A stretch of DNA of 64,000 bases from positions 6,742,001-6,806,000 of the forward strand of contig NZ_CP109078.1 in assembly GCF_035917455.1 (NCBI RefSeq), written 5' to 3'. This document shows positions 34,691 to 43,675 of the stretch, one piece after another (position 1 is the stretch's first letter; each line of letters starts with the position of its first letter). The DNA comes from Micromonospora sp. NBC_01796 (GTDB lineage Bacteria; Actinomycetota; Actinomycetes; Mycobacteriales; Micromonosporaceae). The notes under the pieces are model-generated. The model worked only from the letters and a program-made list of their open reading frames with translations, was not told the origin of the DNA and did not search any database. The translations under genes were made by a program, and so were the position numbers.

Positions 34691-35482
34691 ATGTCGACTT
34701 CCCCATCCACCCCGGCGCTGAGCCGGACCGCCATCATCCGTACGCTGCGCGCCGCCGGTTGTGTGTTCGCCGAGGACGAGGCGCAACTGCTCATCGACGC
34801 CGCTCCCGAGCCGGCCACCCTCCGGTCGATGGTGCAACGGCGGGTCGCCGGACTACCGCTGGAACACATCGTCGGCTGGGCCGACTTCTGCGGACTGCGG
34901 ATCGCCGTCGACGCGGGGGTCTTCGTGCCGCGCCGACGTACCGAACTGCTCGTACGCCGGGCCGTGGCGCTCTCCCCACCGGCGGCGACCATTGTGGATC
35001 TGGCCTGCGGAACGGGTGCGGTGGGGCGGGTGATCGCCGACCGTGTCGACGGCGTCTCCCTGCACGCGGCGGACATCGAGCCGGCCGCCGTACGGTGCGC
35101 CCGGCGCAACCTCGAGCCCGTCGGTGGCCGGGTGTACGCCGGTGACCTCTACGACCCGCTGCCGGTCGCGCTGCGCGGTCGGGTCGACGTGCTGGTGGCC
35201 AACGTCCCCTACGTGCCCAGTGCGGCGGTCGACCTGCTGCCGCCGGAGGCACGTATCCACGAGCCGCTGGTGGCGCTCGACGGTGGGGCCGACGGACTCG
35301 ACGTGCTGCGCCGGGTCGCCGCCGGCGCCCCGGAGTGGCTCGCCCCGGGTGGGCACCTGCTGCTGGAGACCAGCGTGGACCAGGTCGACGCGGCCCTCGC
35401 CGCGCTCGCCGGGGCCGGGCTCACCCCGGGGATGGCCGGCGACGACGAACTACACGCCACGGTGGTCATCGGCCGCTGCTGA
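34691..35482 (+). CDS. PrmC/HemK-like SAM-dependent methyltransferase
   Basis: 263 residues, ATG with GAAGGG upstream. The order of motifs follows release-factor glutamine methyltransferases: helical N-terminus, GLPLEHIVGWADFCG, VPRRRTELLV (for PRxxTE), the SAM motif IVDLACGTGAVG, and NVPYVPS where PrmC has NPPY. The change from NPPY to NVPY suggests a paralogue with another substrate, perhaps not the housekeeping release-factor enzyme. Its last 17 bases overlap the convergent ApbE-like gene. Confidence 0.8.
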   Translation: MSTSPSTPALSRTAIIRTLRAAGCVFAEDEAQLLIDAAPEPATLRSMVQRRVAGLPLEHIVGWADFCGLRIAVDAGVFVPRRRTELLVRRAVALSPPAATIVDLACGTGAVGRVIADRVDGVSLHAADIEPAAVRCARRNLEPVGGRVYAGDLYDPLPVALRGRVDVLVANVPYVPSAAVDLLPPEARIHEPLVALDGGADGLDVLRRVAAGAPEWLAPGGHLLLETSVDQVDAALAALAGAGLTPGMAGDDELHATVVIGRC

Positions 35483-36374
35483 CCACCCGCACCCCGGCCG
35501 GAGCATCCATGCTGCCGACCGCCGGCACGCCGACGAGGGCGCCGGTCGTCTCGACGGTGCCGTCCAGCGCGACCAGGCGGGCGGGTGCACCGAGCCCGGC
35601 CAGCCACGCTCCGGCGCCCGCGCCACGGACCAGCGCGGCGAGGCTCAACGCCTTCGCCGTGACCGGGTCGGCCGCCGCCACCGTGACGTCCCGCCAGACG
35701 GGTGCCGGTGGCAGCCCGGTGCGCGGATCGACGATCGGCCGGGCCGGGCCGCGGCCGGTGGTACGCGTGTTCGCCAGTGCACCACCGGCCAGCCCGAGGG
35801 TGGTCCCGCCGATCGGCACCCGCCAGCCGTCCGGCGGTGTCGGGCCGGCGGTGGCCACACAGCCGCCGAGCGCGACCAGTACGCCGTCACCGGTGCGTGC
35901 CGCGAGCAGGTTCGCGCACCGGCGCGCGGTCACCGCCCGTGCGGTCGCGGTCAGGTCCAGCAGCACCGGCGCCGGTACGGTCAGCGAACCGTCGCCCAGT
36001 GCCACCCGGCGCCAACCGTCCCGTACCGGGGCCGGGCGCAGCGAGGATCCGCACACCGGGAGCCACGGGCCGCGGTCCGAGCGGGACAACCGCAGCAGGG
36101 CGGCGCCCACCGTCGGGTCCACGTCACCGTCGGTCAGCTCGGCGGCGGCGAGGGCGGCGGCGACCAGCTCGGCGAGGCGTGCGCTGATCCGTACCGGCGT
36201 GCCGGCGGCGCGGTGCACCCGGGACAGCTCACTGCCACCCCACCGGTGCCCGTGGGTCCGGTTCAGGGCGGCGAGTTCCGCCGTGACCAGCCGACGGGCG
36301 ATCCGGGACGCTTCCGTCCCGGTCACCACCACCCGTACCTCGGTGCCGCGATCCGACCAGCGTGCTTCCGCCAT
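35466..36374 (-). CDS. ApbE-family (FAD:protein FMN transferase) homologue, degenerate
   Basis: 302 residues. ApbE hallmarks are present in order: GGSELSRVHRAAG, DGDVDPTVG, LDLTATARAVTARRC, VALGGCVATAGP, ANTRTTGRG then PIVDPRTG. Two expected features are missing: HIIDP is PIVDP, and the C-terminal metal motif usually read as ADALATA is AKALSLA, replacing the Mg-binding Asp and Thr by Lys and Leu. There is no signal peptide, whereas flavinylating ApbE proteins are often exported. It may be inactive or have a changed activity. It reads away from the two-component operon. Confidence 0.7.
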   Translation of the reverse strand: MAEARWSDRGTEVRVVVTGTEASRIARRLVTAELAALNRTHGHRWGGSELSRVHRAAGTPVRISARLAELVAAALAAAELTDGDVDPTVGAALLRLSRSDRGPWLPVCGSSLRPAPVRDGWRRVALGDGSLTVPAPVLLDLTATARAVTARRCANLLAARTGDGVLVALGGCVATAGPTPPDGWRVPIGGTTLGLAGGALANTRTTGRGPARPIVDPRTGLPPAPVWRDVTVAAADPVTAKALSLAALVRGAGAGAWLAGLGAPARLVALDGTVETTGALVGVPAVGSMDAPAGVRVVSSGR

Positions 36375-36457
36375 GGTGCCCTCCCGGTTGTCGCCCGAAC
36401 CACCCCGTCACCGTCGCCGGGCCTGCTGAACTGCTCGTATGTCGCACCTGTGGGTCC

Positions 36458-36540
36458 GCTGTGTAAGCCCCGCGTCGTCCGGGTGGTGAGCCGGCCCCGT
36501 CGGCGTCACCGGGGTACGCCCCGACGGTGGCTTACACAGC
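36458..36540. promoter_or_regulatory. Inverted repeat pair in the response-regulator promoter
   Basis: Perfect 12-base arms GCTGTGTAAGCC (36458-36469) and GGCTTACACAGC (36529-36540) with 59 bases between, in the gap between the divergent ApbE-like and response-regulator genes. Too far apart for a terminator; they may be two binding sites for the OmpR-type regulator, implying autoregulation. Confidence 0.5.
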
Positions 36541-36594
36541 CGGCACACAGGTTCCGCCGAGGTGGGGCACAGCGGCCGACGGCAGCATGGACGG

Positions 36595-37341
36595 ATGACG
36601 ACGGACGCGCGACCCTCCGGCCGGCAGATCGAGCTGCGGCGTCCCGACGGCGAGCCGGTCCGGGTGCTGGTCGTGGACGACGAGACCGTGCTCACCGACC
36701 TGCTCTGCATGGCGCTGCGCTACGAGGGCTGGGACGTACGCAGCGCGGAGACCGGCGTGGCCGCGGTCCGGCAGGCGAAGCGGTTCCAACCGGACGCGGT
36801 CGTGCTCGACGTCATGCTGCCCGACCTGGACGGACTCGAGGTGCTCCGGCGGTTGCGCGGGCACGCCCCGGCCATGCCGGTGCTCTTCCTCACCGCGCGG
36901 GACTCGGTCGAGGACCGGATCGCCGGGCTCACCGCCGGCGGCGACGACTACGTGACCAAGCCGTTCAGCCTGGAGGAGGTGGTGGCCCGGTTGCGGGGGC
37001 TGATGCGGCGCGCCGGGGTCGGTGTCGCCACCCAACCCGACGCGGTGCTGGTGGTCGGTGACCTGACCCTGGACGAGGAGAGCCACGAGGTACGCCGCGC
37101 CGGGCAGCTCATCCCGCTCACCACGACCGAGTACGACCTGCTGCGTTATCTGATGCGCAACCCGCGCCGGGTGCTGAGCAAGGCGCAGATCCTGGACCGG
37201 GTCTGGAACTACGACTTCGGTGGCCAGGCCAACATCGTCGAGCTGTACATCTCGTACCTGCGCAAGAAGATCGACGCCGGTCGGGAGCCGATGATCCACA
37301 CCCTCCGGGGAGCGGGTTATGTCCTCAAGCCCGCCGGTTGA
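36595..37341 (+). CDS. OmpR-family response regulator
   Basis: 248 residues from ATG 36595; a GTG at 36562 is the longer option and neither has a strong ribosome site. The receiver domain has the acidic pair VDDE, phospho-acceptor Asp72 (VVLDVMLPDLDG), LTARD and the conserved Lys in VTKPF. The winged helix follows (LTTTEYDLLRYLMRNPRRVL, NIVELYISYLRKKID). It overlaps the sensor kinase gene by 23 bases. It likely governs the downstream glycosyltransferases. Confidence 0.95.
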   Translation: MTTDARPSGRQIELRRPDGEPVRVLVVDDETVLTDLLCMALRYEGWDVRSAETGVAAVRQAKRFQPDAVVLDVMLPDLDGLEVLRRLRGHAPAMPVLFLTARDSVEDRIAGLTAGGDDYVTKPFSLEEVVARLRGLMRRAGVGVATQPDAVLVVGDLTLDEESHEVRRAGQLIPLTTTEYDLLRYLMRNPRRVLSKAQILDRVWNYDFGGQANIVELYISYLRKKIDAGREPMIHTLRGAGYVLKPAG

Positions 37342-38842
37342 GTCGTCCGCGCTGCGCCGACGGCTGACTGGCTGGTCGTTACGGGCCCGGCTGGTCGCCG
37401 CCGTGGTCGCGTTGCTCGCGGTGGTCTGTGTGCTGATCGGCGCCGCCACCACCATCGCGTTGCGCCACTCGCTGATCAAGCAGCTCGACCAGCAGCTCGC
37501 CACCGTCGCCGGACGCGCGGGCGGCTCGTTGAACGGCCCGCCGAACGGCCGTCCGCCCGGTGTCCCGTCCGGCTCGGGGAACCCGTTCGGGCCGGGGGAC
37601 CCGTTTCCGCGCGGACAGCCGATCGGCACCCTGACCGCCGTGGTCGAGGACGGTGAGGTCGACTGGGCCGTCACGCTGCCGGCGGACACCAGCACCGAAC
37701 GGGAGCCGGTCCCGGCCGCGCAGGAGCCGACGCTCGCGGGTCTGCCGGCCGACGGCGAGCCGCGTACCCGTGCCCTCGGTGACCTGGGCGACTACCGCCT
37801 GGTCGCCCGGGAGATGCCGGGCGGCGAGGTGATCGTCACCGGTCTCCCGCTGACCGAACTGGAGCAGACCGTCTGGCAGATGATCGGCATGGAGGCGGGT
37901 ATCGCAGCCGGCGGACTGCTGCTCGCCGGCACCGCCGGGGCGCTGATCGTGCGGGTCTCGCTGCGCCCGCTGCGCCGGGTCGCGGCCACCGCCGGCCGGG
38001 TCGCCGAACTGCCGCTGGACCGGGGCGAGGTGGCGCTCGCCGTACGGGTGCCGGCGGGTGACACGGATCAACGTACCGAGGTGGGCCAGGTCGGGGCGGC
38101 GCTCAACCGGATGCTCGGTCACGTCGCCGCCGCGCTCGCCGCCCGCCAGGCCAGCGAGACCCGGGTACGGCAGTTCGTCGCCGACGCCAGCCACGAGCTG
38201 CGTACGCCGCTCGCCGCGATCCGGGGTTACGCCGAACTGACCCGCCGGGGCCGGGACCCGGTGCCACCCGACATCGCGCACGCGCTGCGCCGGATCGAGT
38301 CGGAGGGGACGAGGATGACCGCCCTCGTCGACGACCTGCTGCTGCTCGCCCGGCTCGACGCGGGGCGTCCGCTGGCCGTCGAACCGGTCGACCTCAGCGC
38401 GCTCGCGGTCGACGCGGTCAGCGACGCGCACGTGGCCGGACCGGACCACCGCTGGCGGCTCGACCTGCCCGACCGGGCGGTCTGCGTGGACGGCGACCCG
38501 GCCAGGCTGCACCAGATCCTGGCGAACCTGCTGACCAACGCCCGTACGCACACCCCGCCGGGGACCACGGTCACCACGAGCCTGACCGAGGTCGGCCCGG
38601 ACGGGGTCGCGCTCACCGTGCTCGACGACGGTCCGGGCATCCCGCAGGCGTTGCAGGGCGAGGTCTTCGAGCGGTTCGCCCGTGGGGACGGGTCGCGCTC
38701 CCGGGCCGTCGGCGGGACCGGGCTGGGGCTGGCGATCGTGTCCGCCGTGGTCGAGGCCCACCGGGGTACGGTCACCCTGACCAGCCGTCCGGGGCACACC
38801 GCGTTGACCGTACGGCTGCCGCGACTCACAGCGGACACATAG
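37319..38842 (+). CDS. Sensor histidine kinase
   Basis: 507 residues. Two membrane helices (about 22-43 and 190-212) enclose an extracellular domain with a Gly/Pro/Asn-rich stretch (NGPPNGRPPG). HAMP, then the phospho-acceptor His292 in FVADASHELRTPLAAIRG, N-box NLLTNARTHTP, DDGPGIP and GGTGLGLAIV. It forms a two-component pair with the overlapping upstream regulator. The signal is unknown. Confidence 0.95.
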   Translation: MSSSPPVESSALRRRLTGWSLRARLVAAVVALLAVVCVLIGAATTIALRHSLIKQLDQQLATVAGRAGGSLNGPPNGRPPGVPSGSGNPFGPGDPFPRGQPIGTLTAVVEDGEVDWAVTLPADTSTEREPVPAAQEPTLAGLPADGEPRTRALGDLGDYRLVAREMPGGEVIVTGLPLTELEQTVWQMIGMEAGIAAGGLLLAGTAGALIVRVSLRPLRRVAATAGRVAELPLDRGEVALAVRVPAGDTDQRTEVGQVGAALNRMLGHVAAALAARQASETRVRQFVADASHELRTPLAAIRGYAELTRRGRDPVPPDIAHALRRIESEGTRMTALVDDLLLLARLDAGRPLAVEPVDLSALAVDAVSDAHVAGPDHRWRLDLPDRAVCVDGDPARLHQILANLLTNARTHTPPGTTVTTSLTEVGPDGVALTVLDDGPGIPQALQGEVFERFARGDGSRSRAVGGTGLGLAIVSAVVEAHRGTVTLTSRPGHTALTVRLPRLTADT

Positions 38843-38887
38843 GCCACTCACCGGATCGACCTAGCCGGCCCGTCGAATCTAACCGGC

Positions 38888-41101
38888 ATGACCCGATCAG
38901 AGACCCTGCCGACGACCGCGGCGCCCGACGTACCCGAAACCGCGCCGGGTGAAGCGGACCGGGCCGTGACCGAGCCCGCCGTACCCCGGTCGCAGGCCTG
39001 GGTACGGCTCGCGCTGGCCGCCCTGCTGCTCGCCACCGCCCTGCTCTACCTCTGGGGACTGGGCGCCTCCGGCTGGGCGAACTCGTTCTACTCGGCCGCC
39101 GCCCAGGCCGGCTCGGCGAGCTGGAAGGCACTCTTCTACGGCTCCTCGGACGCGGCCAACTCGATCACCGTGGACAAACCACCGGCGGCGATGTGGCTGA
39201 TGGCCCTGTCCGTACGGATCTTCGGCCTGAACTCCTGGGCGATCCTCGTCCCGCAGGCGCTCGCCGGGGTCGCCTCGGTCGGTGTCCTCTTCGCGACCGT
39301 CCGACGCTGGTACGGCCCGGCCGCCGGCCTGCTCGCCGGTACGGTCCTCGCGCTCACCCCGGTCGCCACCCTGATGTTCCGGTTCAACAACCCCGACGCC
39401 CTGCTCGTCCTGCTCCTGGTGCTCGCCGCCTACACCTGCGTACGGGCGATCGAGACGGCGGCGACCCGGTGGATCGTGCTGGCCGGGGTGCTGGTCGGCT
39501 TCGGTTTCCTGACCAAGATGCTCCAGGCGTTCCTGGTGGTCCCGGTCTTCGCCGGGGTGTACCTGCTCGCCGCGCCGACCGGGGTGTGGCGTCGGATCGG
39601 GCAGCTCCTGCTCGCCGGGCTCGGCCTGGTGGTGGCCGCCGGGTGGTGGGTGGCGGTCGTCGAACTCGTACCGCCGAGCGCCCGGCCGTACGTCGGCGGG
39701 TCGCAGGGCAACAGCATCCTCGAACTGACCCTCGGCTACAACGGGTTGGGTCGGATCACCGGAGAACAGCCGGGCAGTGTCGGTGGCGGCGCCGGTGGTC
39801 CGGGCGGTCCGGGCGGCGGGGGCGGCATCTGGGGCAGCACCGGATGGCTGCGGCTGTTCGGTAACGACATCGCCGGACAGGTCGGCTGGCTGCTGCCGGC
39901 CGCGCTGCTGTTGCTGGTGGTCGGGCTGGTGGTCGCCGGACGGGCGCCGCGTACGGACCGGGGCCGGGCCGGGTTCCTGATCTGGGGTGGCTGGCTGCTG
40001 GTCACCGGGGTCACCTTCAGCCTGATGCAGGGCATCTTCCACGCGTACTACACGGTCGCGCTGGCGCCAGCGGTGGCCGCCCTGGTCGGCATGGGCGCCA
40101 CCGTGCTGTGGCGACTGCGCCGGCATCGGGCGGCGCTGCCGGTGCTCGCCCTGGTGCTGGCGGTCACCGCCGGCTGGTCCTGGGTCCTGCTCGGCCGGAG
40201 CCCGCAGTGGCAGTCGTGGCTGCGGCCCACCGTGCTGGTCGCCGGACTCGTCGCGGCGGTGCTGCTCGCCCTGCTGGGCTGGCTGACCGCGCGGGTGACG
40301 GCGGGCCGGGCCTCCCGCTGGGCCGCTGCCGGAGTGCTGGCCCTCGGCCTGCTCGCCGCGCTCGCCGGACCGCTCGGTTACTCGCTCGACACCGCGGCGA
40401 CCGCGCACGCCGGGGCGATCCCGTCGGCCGGGCCCTTCGTCGCGGCTGGCGGGTTCGGCGGCCGGGGTGGTCCTCCGGGCGGCGGGCGGATGCCCGGCGG
40501 CCCGTTCCCGGATGGCGCGAACCAGGGTGCCTTCCCCGGTGGCGGTGGTCCGGTCGGGGGCAACCAGGGTGGTTTTCCGGGTGGCAACCAGGGCGGCTTC
40601 CCCGGCGGTGGGAACCCGGGCGGTGCCGTTCCCGGTGGTGGGAACCAGGCGATACCCGGTGGTGGCAACCAGGCGTTTCCCGATATGCCGGGCGGCGCCG
40701 GACCGCGCGGCGGTGGACCCGGTGGCGGCATGGGTGGGCTGCTCGACGCCCGTACGCCGAGCGCCGAGATGGTCGCGTTGCTGAAGCAGGATCGGGACCG
40801 GTACACCTGGGTCGCGGCGACGGTCGGCTCGAACAACGCCGCCGGTTACCAACTCGCCACCGGTGACCCGGTGATGCCGATCGGCGGCTTCAACGGCAGC
40901 GACCCGTCGCCGACGCTCGCCCGGTTCCAGGAGTACGTACGGGCGGGGGAGATCCACTACTTCCTGGGTGGCTCGGGCTTCCGGGCCAACGGCGGCAGCC
41001 AGGACGCCCAGGAGATCGCCACCTGGGTCTCGGAGAACTTCACCGCCACCACCGTTGACGGAACCACCGTCTACGACCTGAGCACCGGCCGGGAGGACTG
41101 A
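38888..41101 (+). CDS. GT39/ArnT-like membrane glycosyltransferase with glycine-rich insert
   Basis: 737 residues. About a dozen membrane helices in residues 40-515, with the PMT_2-family signature early on (NSFYSAAAQAGSASWKALFY, ITVDKPPAAMWLMAL, where the acidic residue is the expected catalytic base). Residues about 518-616 are a low-complexity external segment of repeats such as GGFPGGNQ, then a folded C-terminal domain (YTWVAATVGSNNAAGYQLAT, YFLGGSGFRANGG). The family transfers sugar from a polyprenyl-phosphate donor on the outer face of the membrane. The next gene encodes the likely donor synthase. Confidence 0.9.
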   Translation: MTRSETLPTTAAPDVPETAPGEADRAVTEPAVPRSQAWVRLALAALLLATALLYLWGLGASGWANSFYSAAAQAGSASWKALFYGSSDAANSITVDKPPAAMWLMALSVRIFGLNSWAILVPQALAGVASVGVLFATVRRWYGPAAGLLAGTVLALTPVATLMFRFNNPDALLVLLLVLAAYTCVRAIETAATRWIVLAGVLVGFGFLTKMLQAFLVVPVFAGVYLLAAPTGVWRRIGQLLLAGLGLVVAAGWWVAVVELVPPSARPYVGGSQGNSILELTLGYNGLGRITGEQPGSVGGGAGGPGGPGGGGGIWGSTGWLRLFGNDIAGQVGWLLPAALLLLVVGLVVAGRAPRTDRGRAGFLIWGGWLLVTGVTFSLMQGIFHAYYTVALAPAVAALVGMGATVLWRLRRHRAALPVLALVLAVTAGWSWVLLGRSPQWQSWLRPTVLVAGLVAAVLLALLGWLTARVTAGRASRWAAAGVLALGLLAALAGPLGYSLDTAATAHAGAIPSAGPFVAAGGFGGRGGPPGGGRMPGGPFPDGANQGAFPGGGGPVGGNQGGFPGGNQGGFPGGGNPGGAVPGGGNQAIPGGGNQAFPDMPGGAGPRGGGPGGGMGGLLDARTPSAEMVALLKQDRDRYTWVAATVGSNNAAGYQLATGDPVMPIGGFNGSDPSPTLARFQEYVRAGEIHYFLGGSGFRANGGSQDAQEIATWVSENFTATTVDGTTVYDLSTGRED
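40441..40735 (+). repeat. Degenerate tandem repeat encoding Gly/Pro/Asn-rich linker
   Basis: In-gene repetition of GGN/GGT codon blocks encoding variations of GGFPGGNQGG. It lies in the external linker of the GT39 protein and is likely to vary in length between strains. Confidence 0.65.
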
Positions 41102-41104
41102 GCC

Positions 41105-42340
41105 GTGACGCCCTCCATCGCCCCGTCATCGCTGCGCGAGCACCGGACACCCGAACGGCCCGTCGCCGTACTGGACGTGGTCATCCCGGTCTACAACGAG
41201 GAGACCGACCTCGCCCCGTGCGTACGGCGCCTGCACGCGTACCTGAGCGAGTCGTTTCCGTACCCGTTCCGGATCACGATCGCGGACAACGCCAGTGTGG
41301 ACGGCACCCTCGTGGTGGCCCGTGAGCTGGCGGAGGTGTTGCCGGGTGTCGACGTACTCCATCTCGACCGCAAGGGTCGCGGCCTGGCGCTGCGGTCGGC
41401 CTGGTCCGGGTCGGACGCCCCGGTCCTGGCCTACATGGACGTCGACCTCTCCACCGACCTGGCCGCACTGCTGCCCCTGGTGGCACCGCTGATTTCGGGC
41501 CACTCGGACCTCGCCATCGGGACCCGGCTCGGGCGTGGGTCCCGAGTGGTCCGGGGCGCCAAGCGGGAGATCATCTCGCGGGGATACAACCTGCTGCTGC
41601 GCGGAACCCTCGCCGCCCGGTTCTCCGACGCCCAGTGCGGCTTCAAGGCGATCCGTCGCGACGTCGCCGACCGGCTGCTGCCGCTGGTACGCGACACCGG
41701 CTGGTTCTTCGACACCGAACTCCTGGTGCTGGCCCAGCGGGCCGGGCTGCGCATCCACGAGGTCCCGGTCGACTGGGTCGACGACCCGGACAGCCGGGTC
41801 GACATCGTGCCCACCGCCCTGGCCGACCTGCGCGGCATCTGGCGCCTGGCCACCGGGGCGATACCCCTGACCGAAATACGCGCCCAGCTCGGCCGAGCCC
41901 CGCTTACCGCCCCGACCGGGGCGATACCGGCCGGTCTGCCCCGGCAACTGCTCCGGTTCGCCGCCGTCGGGATCGCCAGCACCCTCGCCTACATCGCGCT
42001 GTACGCGTTGCTCCGTACCGGAATCGGCGCCCAGCGGGCGAACCTGCTGGCGCTGCTCGTCACCGCCGTGGCGAACACCGCCGCGAACCGGCGGCTCACC
42101 TTCGGTATCAGCGGCCGACGCCACGTCGCCCGGCACCACCTGCAAGGGTTGCTGGTGTTCGCCGTCGGTGTCGGTCTGACCAGCGGCACGCTCGCCCTGC
42201 TGCCCCGCCTGGTCGCCCATCCACCGCGCTCGGTGGAGCTGTTGGTGCTGGTCGGTGCGAACCTGGTCGCGACGGTCGTGCGGTTCCTGCTGCTGCGGAT
42301 CTGGCTGTTCCACCACCGACCGACGAGTGTCAGCCCCTGA
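41105..42340 (+). CDS. GT2 polyprenyl-phosphate glycosyltransferase fused to GtrA-like domain
   Basis: 411 residues, GTG start three bases after the GT39 stop. The N-terminal GT-A domain has VVIPVYNEETDL, IADNASVDGT, YMDVDLSTDL and FSDAQCGFKAIRRD, as in dolichol-phosphate mannose synthases. The C-terminal third has four helices of the GtrA type (LLRFAAVGIASTLAYIALYA, VANTAANRRLTFG). It should make a lipid-linked sugar and help flip or present it to the GT39 enzyme upstream. The four-gene set from 36595 is a frequent actinomycete cell-envelope module. Confidence 0.92.
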   Translation: MTPSIAPSSLREHRTPERPVAVLDVVIPVYNEETDLAPCVRRLHAYLSESFPYPFRITIADNASVDGTLVVARELAEVLPGVDVLHLDRKGRGLALRSAWSGSDAPVLAYMDVDLSTDLAALLPLVAPLISGHSDLAIGTRLGRGSRVVRGAKREIISRGYNLLLRGTLAARFSDAQCGFKAIRRDVADRLLPLVRDTGWFFDTELLVLAQRAGLRIHEVPVDWVDDPDSRVDIVPTALADLRGIWRLATGAIPLTEIRAQLGRAPLTAPTGAIPAGLPRQLLRFAAVGIASTLAYIALYALLRTGIGAQRANLLALLVTAVANTAANRRLTFGISGRRHVARHHLQGLLVFAVGVGLTSGTLALLPRLVAHPPRSVELLVLVGANLVATVVRFLLLRIWLFHHRPTSVSP

Positions 42341-42626
42341 GGCTGGGGCCCGCCCGGCAACGCGGACAGCGAACTCCGTTGACCGGCGACGGCCCTGGAC
42401 GATCTCGACAGCGACCCGGTCGATTCCTCGCGCTACCGTGCCGTCAGGACGCGCTGTGATGGGGCTACTTTTCGGAATCGAATGATCTTGCGGTTCAGGG
42501 CGGATGGACGGCGGCGCGGGTGACCGCGGCTGCTCTCTTGTTGCCGGTCAGCCGGGCGCTCCCGCAAAGGCTGGTGGCCCTCTGGCTGCGGAGGCGGCCG
42601 AGAGCCGTCAAGGCGAGGACGCAGCC
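42341..42626. other. Intergenic region between convergent genes
   Basis: 286 bases with no gene, clear hairpin or element that I can recognise. Confidence 0.4.
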
Positions 42627-43574
42627 TCACGCCCGGAACGTGCGGCGGTAGGCGTCCGGCGGTACGCCGATCGTGCGGTGGAAGTGGCGGCGCAGTGTCG
42701 TCGCCGTGCCCATGCCTGCGGCCGAGGCGACGGTGTCGACGCTGTCGTCCGTGGCCTCCAGCAGCTCCTGCGCGCGGCGGATCCGCTGCGTCAGCAGCCA
42801 CTGCAGCGGGGTGGTGCCGGTTACCGAGTGGAAGTGGCGGGCCAGGTGGCGCGAGCTCATGTTCGCCTGGCGGGCCAGGTCCTCCACGGTGAGCGGCTGG
42901 TCCAGCCGCCGCATCACCCAGGGGAGCAGCTCGGCCAGGGGATGGCCGTCCTGGGCGGGCACCGGTGTGGTGACGAACTGGGCCTGGCCACCGGCCCGGT
43001 GGGGCGGCACGACCAGGCGGCGGGCGACCACGTTGGCGATCGCCGGGCCGTGGTCGCGGCGGATCAGATGCAGGCACAGGTCCATCGCTGCGGCCTTGCC
43101 CGCAGACGTGAGCACGCTGCCGTTGTCGACGTAGAGCACGTCCGGGTCGACCTCCACCCGGGGATAGCGCGCGGCCAGTTCGTCGGTGTGGGCCCAGTGC
43201 GTGGTCGCGCGCAGCCCGTCCAGCAGACCGGCGGCGGCGAGCACGAACACGCCCGTGCACAGGGAGACGACCCGCGCGCCCGAGTCGTGGGCCGCGCGCA
43301 CCGCCTCGACCAGGTCGGCCGGCGGGTCCTCGTCGACGTCGGCCAAGGCGGGGACGATCACGGTGTCGGCGTGCGCCAGCCGGTCGAGCCCGCAGTCCGG
43401 CTCGAGCAGGAACCGGCCGACCCGGACGGCGTGCGTGCCACACACCCTGACGTCGTACCAGGGGCCTGGCAGGGCCGCCGGGGCGGAGCCGAAGACCTCG
43501 TAGGCCAGGGCCAGCTCGAAGTGCAGCATCCCGTCGGTAGCGGCGACCGCGACGGAGCGCGGGACAGAACTCAT
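42627..43574 (-). CDS. AraC-family regulator with DJ-1/PfpI-like sensor domain
   Basis: 315 residues from the ATG at 43574. The N-terminal class-I-glutamine-amidotransferase-like domain (FELALAYEVFGSAP, VVSLCTGVFVLAAAGLLDG with its nucleophile-elbow Cys) is followed by two helix-turn-helix motifs (LTVEDLARQANMSSRHLARH and VDTVASAAGMGTATTLRRHF). This is the GlxA/FtrA-like regulator type. It is divergent from the oxidoreductase at 43676 with about 100 bases between, so it probably controls it. Confidence 0.93.
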   Translation of the reverse strand: MSSVPRSVAVAATDGMLHFELALAYEVFGSAPAALPGPWYDVRVCGTHAVRVGRFLLEPDCGLDRLAHADTVIVPALADVDEDPPADLVEAVRAAHDSGARVVSLCTGVFVLAAAGLLDGLRATTHWAHTDELAARYPRVEVDPDVLYVDNGSVLTSAGKAAAMDLCLHLIRRDHGPAIANVVARRLVVPPHRAGGQAQFVTTPVPAQDGHPLAELLPWVMRRLDQPLTVEDLARQANMSSRHLARHFHSVTGTTPLQWLLTQRIRRAQELLEATDDSVDTVASAAGMGTATTLRRHFHRTIGVPPDAYRRTFRA

Positions 43575-43675
43575 GTCGGGAATTGTACGGGTCGTGTCGT
43601 TCCGGACACTGGCACCGATGGGCCAACGAGGACAGGATTCCCGTAGTGGATCACTTCGAGCACACGGGAGCAGAC

